From: Gracilariopsis chorda
Taxonomy: Eukaryota > Rhodophyta > Florideophyceae > Gracilariales > Gracilariaceae
DNA: 64,000 bases
Reading direction: 5' to 3'
Assembly: GCA_003194525.1 (NCBI GenBank)
Contig: NBIV01000026.1
Coordinates: forward strand, 186,001 to 250,000
Below, one piece after another: positions 31,880 to 43,748 of the stretch; the first letter of the stretch is position 1, and every line of letters starts with the position of its first letter. Below the pieces are notes generated by a model. It had not been told where the DNA came from and ran no database searches. It saw nothing but the letters and a program-made list of their open reading frames with translations. A program made the translations under genes and the position numbers.

Positions 31880-34156
31880 ATGAGTGATAGCGACCTTCTT
31901 TCGGTTGAAAGCATAAAGCGACGAACGAATACTAAAAACATCAAAACCATTTCTTCATCTTCGTTAATGAACTCAGAGGTTTTCAACCAACACACCCCCG
32001 GAGCAGGTACTTCCCAGTCTGGGAGTATAGCTCCTTCATTCTCCGGATTGAGCTTCTTTCTTGCGGCTCCATTGCCTCAGGGTAACTCTCCGATAACCGT
32101 TCCGGTACACTCCCGCGCGTTGCACTCTTTTCAAGTTACTCAGGTTGTCATAAACCAACTCTGGTGGGTCTACAGGGTAACCCTGGAAGCACGGGATCCG
32201 TTACAGAGTCCTTGGACCTATGCCCGCGCTCCTTGGCTTCACCCGTGAGAGCTTTCCACCCAGCCACTGATCCATTCCTACGCACACGAAGGCGTTCTCC
32301 CCAGTGGCCTTCCACTTGTCGTGGTCACTTCACGCGAGTTGCAGGGACGCATTGCGTTGGATCTTAATATTTTAAGGATAGACCTCTGCCGTAAGAACCT
32401 GGATAGGGCCGAGGAAAAATGACTCGACTGGCCTATAAACGGCTCATGCCTACTCAGAGTGAAGATCTGATTCCCAATGAATACGACTTCGACGTATCGA
32501 GGTATCGCACCTATAGCGAAATATGCTATGTGGATAACCTGGCGCAATGTTGTAAACTCAGACCCCGCTAAGTCCAAGAGGACACGTAATGCTTCCAGCC
32601 GTGGGTATTAGTGCTGGAGCATTCTTTGCCACAAAAAATGGTAGGCCACGTAACGGCTAACCTCTAAAGGCCGTGGTTGGGGTATGTAGTCAACTCTAAA
32701 AATTAAAAATATGCGCAACGTACACTCACGAGATGAGTGACGGTTGACCTCCCTATCTAGCTATAAGTCCCAAGATGGCGCTTTTGCGTCTGACGAATGA
32801 CGCACGCACCGGACGTGGTGCTCGCGTGCGATCTCCGACGTCGACCCTAGTTTGGAGTGGTTGCACGCAAATTTCAGTGCAGTGTAATGGACAATGTTCG
32901 GTACTGTAGAGAGGTAATAAAAACACTCTGCCAGGAAGGCCACGAAGGTGTGAAAGGCATAGTGGAACTGCTTTTGTTCCCATACAACTTGCGTAAGATT
33001 GGACTGCGAGCGCGCGCCCCGCAATAAGCAACAACCAGTTCGATATGGCACTTTTCGAAACTGCAACGCAATTAGCAATTGAGTCCGATATGCTCTGTTG
33101 GGGAAGGCCCATTATCCCTGTGGAGGTGCGCTTTCTCCGACCTTCTGAATCTCAAACGGCGTTCTCCGAGAAGATTCGGTTTGAGCGTAAGGCGCGTTCT
33201 CGACATGGGTTTTTGATTCCATACACCAATATCGAAACCGACGGTATCTCCCGCAAAAGTCCAGGGGTCACTTCGCAGCAGTACCACCGTGGTGGTGTCC
33301 GGTTGTGGTACACAAGGTATTTTTCCCGGAACTTACTCCCTGTTTAACTTATATAAGTTCCCAAGTCATTGATGATCCAAAATCCGGATATTGGTTGCTT
33401 ATTGCCGAAGAGTGAGCTACCCGCGTAGCGGTGTTTCTTCTCCGGGAGGCGTATGACAACTAAAGTATTTGGTTCATACCGCCGATGGTAAGCAACATCG
33501 TCAGAAATGTCGACGTGTTAATCCCATTGGGATGCCAAGACAACATGGACGACGTCTTATCCATCATGGATGTGATCGAGCAGGTCAACTGGGATACCAT
33601 TCCATGGGATAACCATGGTCAGGGTCCAAGATATCCTCGTGACAAATCTCCGGTTCACCTGCATCCAACTGCTGAGGAATTCGTCTATTACGACCCGAAT
33701 GTGGGTGCAATGGTACCCGGTACTCATGCATTTCAGCAACGCAGTATTCCGTGGACCATACCAGTAGGTCATCCGACAGGATTCGTATTTCATAACGAAT
33801 GCGAGCCATCGGTCGACTTCGATGATCTGATGATGGATGAGGAGGCCAACTAGAGTGGCCGCATTTACCATGGATCGGTCATGGATTCGGTTGTTCTAAG
33901 AAACGGTGCGTCCAACCAATTGGGTGCTGCCAACGGGTATGGATTCGTAACTCAGATGAGTGAGCCACAAACTCTAGCGAGCGAGCCAATTACGGTTGTA
34001 ACGGACCCTCAAGTCATTGCGTTGCGCGAGAACCTCCAAGACCTTGACATTCCGGTGCCAACGGACATCTTAGATGTCGGGAAGCTCCTGGCTCTCGCCG
34101 CGGCGAACTACCTTGAGTCAACCGGTCACTCTGGCGCGGACCTGTCGTCAGAATAA
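31880..34156 (+). pseudogene. Opposite-strand ORF of element C (aORF), decayed
   Basis: Read on the strand opposite gag-pol, starting at an ATG 84 bp inside the 3' LTR. It is co-linear with the aORF of element B. Matching blocks: LVGLQ (C 32160s, B 47325); APWLHP against APWFHP; DFDVSRYRTYSE against GFDIGLYRTQGE; MLCWGRPI with IRFERKARSRHGFLIPY against CWTRPI with IRFERRARSRFGYLIPY; IPLG with VIEQVNWD against IPLG with LIDQVDWA; VGHPTGFV against EGHPTGFV. C keeps a further 91-codon segment (33881-34156) at the C terminus. Stops and frameshifts are scattered and 32580-33040 looks inserted. No known domain is recognised, and no signal peptide or membrane segment is seen. Confidence 0.7.
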
Positions 34157-34441
34157 CTTGTACTCAATATTCTGAACTTCACGTATCGGTGATAAATCTT
34201 TCGATAGCTTCTGGATTAAATCAGACTTATCGTTCTTCGTACTTCTGTCTTCATGCTTCTTCTGCGTTCTCCACTTCCTAGTGTTCTTCGTCATCATGAC
34301 GTGTCTTCTTTATACCCTCCATCCGGTATAACGTTAATTCGGTAGTATTCTATTTGCTGCAGTTCACCCACTTCTTTTGCCATCCGCGGGGATCTTCTTC
34401 CTGTTCTTCTCTTCTTCGAGTTTCTCCGCTTCGCGGTCACT

Positions 34442-36745
34442 TCATACCTTTCGGGGACCGGGTACGGTTCTCCCTATATGGGCTTTATCCACCGTTGCTG
34501 GTATAGATTTCCAAGTCCTTCGGTGGTATTGTAGGACCTTATACTTAGGTAGGTGTTCCATGGGTCCCATCGTGACATCTTCTGAAGGGTATCTATACCA
34601 ACAGATTTGGTAATAAACCAACCCTTGCGGATCATATTCGTGACGCACGATGCGTCCGATAACGAATTCTTGGGAATAATTGTCCGTTCAAACGGCTCCC
34701 ATGACGAACGTCCGTAAAGGCAAACCCTTCAGGGGTACCAACGGACTCGTTCCCAACATTGATCGAGGGTATTCCGGTTCTCGGGGACCAGGGACGTGGA
34801 ATTTTCTTTCTGTCGGTCCTTCGAATCGGCCAAATGGTAACTACCGTGATACGCGTCATAGCGCCAATCTGAAAGTGTGCCGAAATTAAACTCCGATTTC
34901 AGATTAATACATCTTCACGTGAGTGCCCAAGAGTCATTAAACAGGGAACGGTAGCGTCCGAGATTCGGTTAGTGCCACACAGGGTCGGGACTACCGTTTG
35001 ACGAATATACTCGTATGCCGCACTTGCTGCGCACGTAGGCGGATCGACGGGCTATGATGCCTGCACACTAGATCCTGATGGGATGACCGTCGCCACCTGA
35101 CGTTCACAAACTGTCGTTGCGTTTTAGGTAAACCCTCTCCGATGGATGCCACGGGTTGTCGTGTACACAGGTACGGTGTCCGTTACTTCTGCAATTCAAT
35201 GCTCCGCGACGATGTAAGCGTGTTACGTCCAAGTGCTTATACTGGCTGTGCGCCGTGTGACGCACGCTGCGCGTGAATGTCCCACATGCTGTGGTACACG
35301 TCTCAACGATCTACCTCTCCAAGAATTCCACGAAATCCTCGTTCTTCCAAGCTATCAGGGATATCAACGCGTGGTTTATACCCGATCGGCTTTGTTGTCC
35401 TCGTCGATTTAACCTAATTCAGGGTCGGCCATCACCGGGCGTGGTTCGCCACAAGTCCAAGGAGCAAACCCTTGCGTTTTATCGCTACTGCGAAGTCCTG
35501 CTTTCAGCAGGTGAGCCACGGGGGCGGGCGCTGTTAAAGCAGTGTCTTCCCTTTGACAGTTTTACCTAATGGGGTTCCCATCTACCTTGCGGAGCCCCAC
35601 GTCCACATCTCGCACTGTGCCATTAACCGTATGGTGCTCGGCGACGCCTGTAAATGGACAGCGATTGCACTTTCCTCCCAATCCTTAGGCGGAACCTAGG
35701 GGGTGAGTACGGTGGGTTTCGGGTTGATTTAAGTGGAGTAAGCCAGGACATACGAGGAATTGTCCTGAAGACGGAGATCCGTTTCCTTCGGTAAATCCGA
35801 TATACGGCAATCCGGATGCAGTAGACTCGCTGGCCGTGATGTAGAATGAACCGCAAGTGGGTCGTGTGAGTCCAACGTACCGTCGGAGGTATGCCCGGTA
35901 TCAGGGGCTGGTTCAGGATGAGAAGATACAGTAACGCGGTTGCGTGAATCCTTTTCGTGTCGATTGCTAATGCCCAAGAGGACTGTGTCGTTAGCAATAG
36001 AAACAACGTGACAGGGTCCGTCCACGAGTGAAGAAAGCTTATGACGCTTTTCCTTTTGAGGAGTATAATACTCCCTTCCAAGGAACAAAACATCATCTGT
36101 GTTAACCAGCGATATCGGTTGACGGAGCTTGCCGTCGAAGTTACGCTTGCACGCAAGTTGAGCTTTGTGTATTAATTTCTGGGCAACCGGTATCATCTTC
36201 TGTAACCATTATCTCCAGTTATTCCTGTGTAACCGCGGTGAAGGGTACGCCGACAAAGTGCGTTGAGCCTCGATTGCCACCGGGGTGGGATTCCCAACAG
36301 CACCAACTCAAAATGTGAAAGCGACGTAACCCGATCTACCTGGGTATTGTAGACATATGTAACCGCATCGGTATACAGGCCCCAATACTTACGATGATTA
36401 CCAACATAGGATCGTAATGCGTTAAGCATCGTACAATAAAATCGTTCTACTTGTCCATTACCCTGCCGGTGATATGTGGTGACGAACATATTTCGAACAT
36501 CGGGAATACGAAAAACGTCTCGATAGAACTTTGACCTACACTGGGGGCCATTGTCGGATAAGAACTTGACAGGTGTACCGTAAAATAATACCAAGTGTGT
36601 TGCGAAGGCTTGTGCCACTGCGGCAGCGGTAATTCGTTTAGGCGGCACTGTCCGTACGAGTTTAAAAAACCGGTAGGTTACTGCCAGCAGGTAGCGGTTC
36701 TCTTGGGGTGTACGAATCAACTGGCATAATATATCGATGGCCATG
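34442..36745 (-). pseudogene. Element C integrase, linker and chromodomain relic
   Basis: The integrase core is readable at 36745-36193: MAIDIL, then the DNGPQ and NGQVERF segments characteristic of gypsy integrases. The post-integrase part (36196-35729) has the GREYYTPQKEKRHKLSSL and VLLGISNRHEKD blocks seen in B. The chromodomain (about 34660-34500) has YYQICWYRYPSE and MEHLPKYKVLQYHRR, equivalent to B. The 700-bp interval 34670-35600 holds the variable linker with many stops. Confidence 0.7.
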
Positions 36746-39589
36746 AATTACAGGGGCGCGCGAGCTGGTAGTAGCGTTAACTTCTTAAAGTATTTTCGTA
36801 GCTATACGTTGTTTTTCGCCCATTCCGTACAAGAGCGGCGAACTGCATAACAGTCAAATTCCATAGTATGCCAGTACAAATTTCTGCGGAGAGTTAAATA
36901 TAACTTCCTACCCCCTGGGTGTGCTCCGAGTTTCATATAATGAGAAAGGTGGAGAGCCCGTCTCTATAAAGAGTGAGGTACCACAATCTGTGGAGAAGAA
37001 TTAACCAACCTGAAAAGGTATCTTTGATCGTTCGTCGATAAAGGTAAGTCATATTCTCCATTGAGGCGAGCGCAAATCTGCATACATAACGGGTCGCACT
37101 GTTTCTTGCGAATCAAATCTTCAAAAGTAATAGGCGTAAAGGATACTTCGTTTGCGGGCTCCGAAATTTTGAGAAGCTAGATTATCATCACAAATGTCCT
37201 CTGAACAATCCTTGGTATTCCGTTCATCTTTCTGAACCACAAGTCACGGTATCCCGAGATCATCGACCAGTTCTGCTTCTGCAGTGGTTCCCAGAAGGGA
37301 TAACGCGTCGGCTTGCGTGTCGAGGGGTTCCTTTGTGTAGAGTACTTCGAACTCCAATCCAGAGAGTGGAAAGCGCCAACGCATGAGGCGTCCCGATGGT
37401 TTGGCAATCTCTATGAGCCAACGGAGGCAGGGTTGATTCGTATGTACCTTAAAATGTGTTCGTATAGGTTATGGTCGAAGAGTGGCGAGGGCCCAAACAA
37501 TGGCGAGACACTCTTCTTCAAAAACCAAGTAGTTACGTTCGTGCACGCTCAATGTCCGAGATCAATATCCCATTGGCAGTCGTTCACCGTCTTCCCTCAC
37601 TTCAAATAGCGCACAATCGACCTGGTTATAACTAGCATCAGTATCCAATTCATAGGGTACATCAAGACTTGGCAGGGCCAATATTGGCGGAGACGTCACG
37701 GCGTTGACGAGAGCCCTGAAAGCAGACGCTTCTGCGTTGCGAAATGTTTCCAGTTTAACTGGTTGTCTCTTGTTCAGGAGAACATATAGAGCTGTCGCAA
37801 GCTCAGTAAAATTTGGGACAAAACGACGATATACGTTCCAGAGTTCGAAAAATAATCGGAGTTCCGCTTGCGTAGTCGGATGTTTCGCATTCTTCAGCGA
37901 CCTAAATCTTACGTCGTCTATCGAGAGCTGTCCGGGGCGGATTCTATGTCCAAGATACTTCACCGAATCGGTATAGAATTGGCACTTCTTGGGTTTCAGC
38001 GTCATTACTGCATCCCGGAGCAGGATGATGTTCCTCTCTTGGGTTATGTGATCATCCAAGTTTTCGGAAAACATAATTTTATCGTCGAGATACACCAAGC
38101 AGGTTGTCCATTTGAACCTGGCCGATAGAATATCTATGGCCCTTGAAGCGTAGCAGGTGCACTACTTAACCCGAAGGTCATTTCGTTAAAAGAATATAGT
38201 CCTTGGTGACTCACAAACGCAGTTTTGTCGCAGTCCTCCTTGCGGAAAGGCACTTGTCAATAATCCCCATTGGCGTCAACAGCGTTGAAAATTGTAGCAC
38301 TCCCAAGTGAGTCAATGTGCTCGTCCATCCGAGAGTTCGTGTAAACTTCCATGACGGTATCTGTGCTGAGATGTCAGTAATCGATACAAAATCTCCACGA
38401 TCAATCTGATTTTGAAAGCAGCACTACTGACGAAGCCGAAAGTGATTGGGCGGGTTCAATGACGACAGCGCGTAACATCTTCTCGATTTGATATTTTTCC
38501 TCTTCACGGGCTGTCCGTCCAGCCCGATATAGATGCTGTGCAGTTGGCCCAGTGTTCGTAACAAATCAGTACGGTGCTCCGGTTTTCCTATTGTTACAAG
38601 GAATCAGTCCCACATAGGGGTAAACTCACAAAGCATATCCCGTCGTTTCTCATGATGAGAGTCAGGGAAATGGTCCAAATCGAGCTTTTCGAGTTCCTTC
38701 ATAAGATTTGCCTGTCTTGAATCAGGTGTTAGTGCACGGGTTTCCATACTTCGTTCACTTTTGAATTCGGGATCCCAATTACGCTCAGCATTTTTAGAGG
38801 TATTGTCCCCTTCCTTAGAGTTTTCCACTCCCAAGACGGTAGCCACGGGTCTCTTCCTTTGCACGACTACCCATGGGTGTAGGAGAACCGAACCTAGGAC
38901 TTGGTTTTTGACTAACCACTGAGTGATTTTGCCAATGTTGGCAACCAGGACCTGAAAAGGAACATCAGGGTTGATAGAAACGACTCCGTTCGCAATTGCG
39001 AGTTGACGCTGGTCGCATAACAACGAAGGCATTTGAACCACATGGTATCCACTCTATTCGGAAACAACTGTGACCCAGACTTGGGACTCCGATGGTACGC
39101 GAATTGAATTACAGATGCGAAGCTTCGTAGAAACGGGATCGGTGTTCTGCATTTCCTGGGCAGCTGGTATCGATACACGCTTCTGCGTAGCACACTTGAG
39201 CGGTTTGCGGACCATAGGTACGTTAGAACCGTTTTCCATTTCCAGGGTTTTCGCACGGGGGCAAATTGCTTCGACAAAGCGATCACAAAAGTCACAACCA
39301 AGAATCACTGGTGCGCAAGTTTATCGCAAAAGGTGAAATCCAGTTGAACCATACAAGTACCCAATCCTACGACGAGAGGAACGTATCCCTTGGTCTTCAG
39401 GGTATTGTTGTTTGCGTCGGCAATATCCAGGCCTGGTCCACAACGAATGTGAGCCCGAAGAGCCAGGGGTACTAGTTCAGAGCTTATAAGGTTGGGCGCA
39501 GGCCCGGTATCTAAAACAGATAACTGGCGAACCATATATTGGTTGGACAGGCCAAAATAGGCATAAAATTTGTAGTTTCTTTTGGCCAT
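36746..39589 (-). pseudogene. Element C protease, reverse transcriptase and RNase H relic
   Basis: The pol ATG (39589) begins MAKRNYK as in B. The protease motif is VLDTGPAPN in place of DTGAGPN, so even the active-site neighbourhood is altered. RT blocks appear at about 39050-38100; the catalytic box reads MVYLDDKIMFSENLDDH in place of YLDDIIVFS. RNase H starts with VPYELDTDASYNQVDCALF (about 37660-37580). Stops and frameshifts separate these blocks, so no functional enzyme is expected. Confidence 0.75.
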
Positions 39590-40359
39590 GACCAGAGCTC
39601 TATCCGGAATACGAAAACTACGAGAACATATCAACAAATGAGGTACAACTGAAACGGTTTTTGAGCTCACGTCCGTTGCAGCCATCTAACCTACCTAAGG
39701 ATTGCTCTGACAACGTGCAAGTTGATCCCTTAGAATACATCAATGAACGCACATTTACTTCCCTCCAAACGACTAGCCAATGGTAATCAAATGAGTTGCC
39801 CTACTGGCACGAATCGGTCGAGCACGTGTATGAACTGTCACTCTCGACAGCCTCAACTTCTATCAGCCCCGTTGAACTCGTCTCACAATTGGATATTGCT
39901 GACGGCCAGCGAACAGGCAAATCCTTGCTGCGTCCAATCAGGTGGTAGTCTTCCAATTCCGTGTAGAAAGTGTCGATCTTCGGGCCAATGGAGCAGAAAA
40001 TGTCTTTCAAAAAAAATCCAATTGACATTGCCACGGTGCATGTCAATGTGCTTCAATGCAGCCTGTATTATGCACAAGTCTTACCCAAGCGTGGTAGAAT
40101 AGCACCCTTACGGTAGCGCAAACGGCATAGTCGTAGGTAGCGAACCTCTGTTTGGGACATATCGGCCATGGTGTTAGACGATAGTTGAAAGAAGATGTAG
40201 AGTGAAATTAGTTGTAGGTGGCTGCTTGGAGAGAAGTTTTCTGCAACTTCATTGTACGTTCTAGCTTAAGTACACAATCTTCAGCACATCATACAATAGT
40301 TAAAATAGAAGCGTATCTTATTCAAACAACAAAATAAATTAAGTATAGTACAACTTACG

Positions 40360-40570
40360 TATACCCTTCTAACAAAATTAATTATAGTTTAATTGTGAAT
40401 ACGTAGGCTGCACAGTACTGGAAACGTACACCTTTCTAACAAAAACAGTTTTAATCTAAGTAGTGCATACGTAGGCCACACAGTTCTACAAACTTAGAAC
40501 GCTGTAACAAGAATAGGAACTAACTATACTTTTCATACGTAGGTAAATCGTACTAGATATGTATTGACTT
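40360..40570. repeat. AT-rich tandem repeats, about 68-bp unit
   Basis: Two clear units (40360-40427 and 40428-40496) and a weaker third share CTTCTAACAAAA, an AT-rich centre, then ATACGTAGGC and CACAGT. CATACGTAGG recurs at about 40538-40547. They lie in the left third of the Helitron-like insertion, where such elements often carry subterminal repeats. Confidence 0.55.
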
Positions 40571-40903
40571 CTTAAACTAAGACCGAATAAGAATGCAATG
40601 CATATTTACTTTCTAAAGTACTACGTATGTAAACTTTCAAGCTACTGCTGGTGTTAGGACCATCTTGCGACAATGAAGACAATATTTATACGTATATATG
40701 AGGCGGGAAACTATTGTGCGACACCAGTTCTCTACTGAAGGGACAGAAACGGTACATGTTTCATCGGAAAGTGATCACTAAATCTCCCAATCTCTCTCCG
40801 ATTCTCGCAGTCTGACATTGGCTGTTCTTCGCATCGACCACCATTACGACGTGGTGATTGCCAGTCAGGAGCAGGCTGTCGTCCAAGAGAGAATATAAAG
40901 CCC

Positions 40904-43538
40904 GTGCACAATCGAGACATAACCGATGAGATTGCGCAGGTGGACTTACGAACTAGAACCGAGCTTCCCCAAAATGTTACGGAACCTCATGACCCTGAAG
41001 AGATTTACTTGAACTCCTATCATTCTTCCGGCATTCAACAGGAAAGGGATAGGAGGGTTATGCAGTTCGCTAGGAGATCTCGCCAAGGCACTCACTACGG
41101 GGCAAAATATGTCTGGGATGCAAGGGCAGAAAGTATTCGTCAAGGCCTTGCACGTATGAGGTCTTCATATCCGCAGTATCAACGAATCACTGGCACATTT
41201 CCAGCGTGTTGTGGGACGTGCGTTGCAAACGGCTATCGAGCAACTCGGTGTCCTCTCAATGATTCCGGGTGGGTGCTTCGTATTCATATGTGAAAATATT
41301 GTGGCGCAGTTTTGCTTAGTGCAGAGACCGAAGGAAGATTCTTTGGATGCAAAAGCTCCAGATGGCTTGGAGTTTCTTTCAGGCGACTGCATATCGATTT
41401 GCAACTTGAATACATACATCTCTTGCGTTCTATTCAAACGCTATCAACACACTTTAACGTGTTATTTGCAACAGTTGTCACATTCATGGATGTGAAGTAC
41501 GTTCGGGGTTGAGGTCCATCATTTCTTCGACTTCAAGGCAATGTGCTTCTTTCTGTTCCAGACCAAGAGGTGCGCTACACATATTTGTGTTCGGACGGTC
41601 CTCCCAGTCTTAAATTTCGTAAATATTCTACTTCTTTCACGAGAAGAATGGTGTCTAACCCGAATATTCGATACGGGGTTCCACATTTATACTATCTCTT
41701 GCAAATAAGACCATGTAATGTCCGACAGAGATATAGAAGTTTGTTCAGACCACACGAAAATGTTCGGAAGAGATCAAACTCAGACGATCCTACTCTGGAC
41801 ATCTCTGCAGACGCTGTTCAGGAAGGAATAGTTGTCTGGAATTATCAAGGTGCTCATGAAACCCGAATCGAGGTGAGGGCCGGTGCAGGACCGTTACCAG
41901 AAGACAGCCAAAGCAGACCTCTTGCATTGAGAGCTTTATTATTAGAGCCAGGTGGACTGTTCAGGTCGGAAGCCTCAGTTTCCCAGCTGCTAGGGGGAAG
42001 AGAATCCCATCACATGTCAACCGGAAATCTTCGACGTCGAATTGTCAAGTACAAGTGTTTGAAGGCTGATGCAATGGACGCTGAGAAAAGTGCTTTTCTA
42101 CTGCTCTACCCTTACGGTGAGATTGACGCCCCGTATGATACAGCAACATATATTTCATGAAAAGATGCGAACAACCGAAACGAAAGGAGCCTTACATGGG
42201 CAGAAGACTCCAAGCGAAGACTGTATACCGATAGTGTGCTGCTGAACTCTTGTACTCTTCTTCAGCAATGCGTGCTTCGTACTATCTCAAACAATGAAGA
42301 CTTGAGACTTCGTTAAGCAATGGTCGCGCGACTAGCCTCCCCGAAGCTTTTCGTCACAGTCGCAATTAACGTATGGCGGGAAGAGATGAAAGGGCTTAGC
42401 AGGGACAACCAAAACACCGGAGTATTTTCTGCACAGGGAGACAGAAGCCGTTGTTTTGATAGGCAAGATCTTATTGCAAGAGAGTACAACCAGTATGCGA
42501 GTTCAATAATGAAGGATCTACAAAATTATTCAGAACAGCTCTTTGGCTTGAAATTCATTGAGATTGCCGCCAAACGTGAGTTCTAGGAGAGAAATAATGC
42601 ACATCATCCCATACTTCTTTGGTTGGAGAGGGGCGAAATTGAAGATACTGAGATCATTGACAGTTTGATCAAAGCCAAACTGCTTCGATGTGACTCGCCT
42701 GAAGACCAGCAACTCCAGAAATTGGTGAAGAAGTTCAATATGTTCAGACAATCTCCATACTTCCGTGGTCGTACTTCTGACGGAAGCTGCAGGCTTTGGT
42801 ATGATCGAAAAGAAATGGTGGCTTACACAACGATAAATCAGTACACAAACCGAGTGACCTACCCAAATAGAAGGGCAGCAGATTTGAAAGTGGTTCCGTA
42901 CAATCCAGATCTCACATTAAAATACAAGGCTCACATCACTTTTGACAGAATTCAACGAGAATCCGCTGTGTCATACCTGATACAGTACGCTTTCAAGAAT
43001 GACAAAACACAGGATTTCGTTGTATCAAGTCGATCGGAAAGTTAATGAAGTGCAGAGAGTGACATGCTTCAAAATGAAATCAGGGCGTACATGAGAGCGA
43101 GAGTGGTGGGTGCGGTTGAAGCAGCTTGGAACTTCTTTGAGTTCAGGCATGTTCGCATCAATCCAACTGTCCAGGCACTTGAGATACATCCCCGTGGAGA
43201 GCGATAGGTTTTGATTCGAAACGTAAGACTGCCTACACGTCTGAAGTCTTCTCTGCTCGAAAGATATTTCAAGCGACCCTCCCGGTACATGGAAATGGAC
43301 TACATGACATACTACGAGACAAAAGCTGAAGAAAATGATAATTGAAGTCCGAACAAACTACTTTTTGTCGGGCCTGGTCCATGCTAGACTCTGGCGTGTA
43401 AGAACATCAGATGATGTGTTACTGCTTCGTAATGAAGCCAACATGCCCCAAAATGCGTATGATTTCCATCCAATGCCGGTAAGCATCAAAACCCGTGTTT
43501 TCCAAGAAGCTGTAGACTTTGTACATGGGCTTCATTAA
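40904..43538 (+). pseudogene. Helitron-type Rep (Helitron_like_N) relic
   Basis: Four consecutive plus frames (40904-41293, 41543-42160, 42320-42586, 42623-43045) and a fifth stretch to about 43310 are read in order with breaks between them. The Helitron_like_N start is recognisable in KLFVTVAINVWREEMKGL followed by CFDRQDLIAREYN. The Rep segment after the TAG at about 42583 reads NNAHHPILLWLERG, where active Helitrons have the HUH pair as PHAHILLWL; here the second His position is Pro. Then VVPYNPDLTLKYKAHI and the AVEAAWNFFEF block match the conserved region after Rep. Helicase motifs are absent. The copy is decayed. Confidence 0.65.
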
Positions 43539-43748
43539 TTTGACATAGTTTATTTTATGCGTAAACCAAAATTGGTGCAGATATCTTAGGCAAAACTTTG
43601 GCCGCGGCACGAAGCGCCACTTGCAGCCGAAGGCCGCTTTTTCTTGTTTTTCTAGTAAGGATATTGACAGCGGGGGAACAAAGCTGTACCGCCTTGGGCG
43701 TCAACTTTGGCTCAGAAGACGCCCCTACCATAGGGGAGACTCCCGATT

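Larger units (their letters stand above)
39684..43620 (+). mobile_element. Helitron-like insertion inside element C, with 8-bp flanking repeats
   Basis: The insertion interrupts the gag-pol spacer of C. The spacer resumes on each side with an overlapping TTGCAGCC (39676-39683 and 43621-43628), which looks like an 8-bp target duplication. Inside is an AT-rich left third with tandem repeats, then plus-strand frames from 40904 to 43538 related to Helitron Rep proteins. No helicase part is present, so it is truncated or of an unusual type. Canonical Helitrons do not duplicate target sites; the left end does begin A-TC as Helitrons do, but no CTRR hairpin end is clear at the right. Confidence 0.55.
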
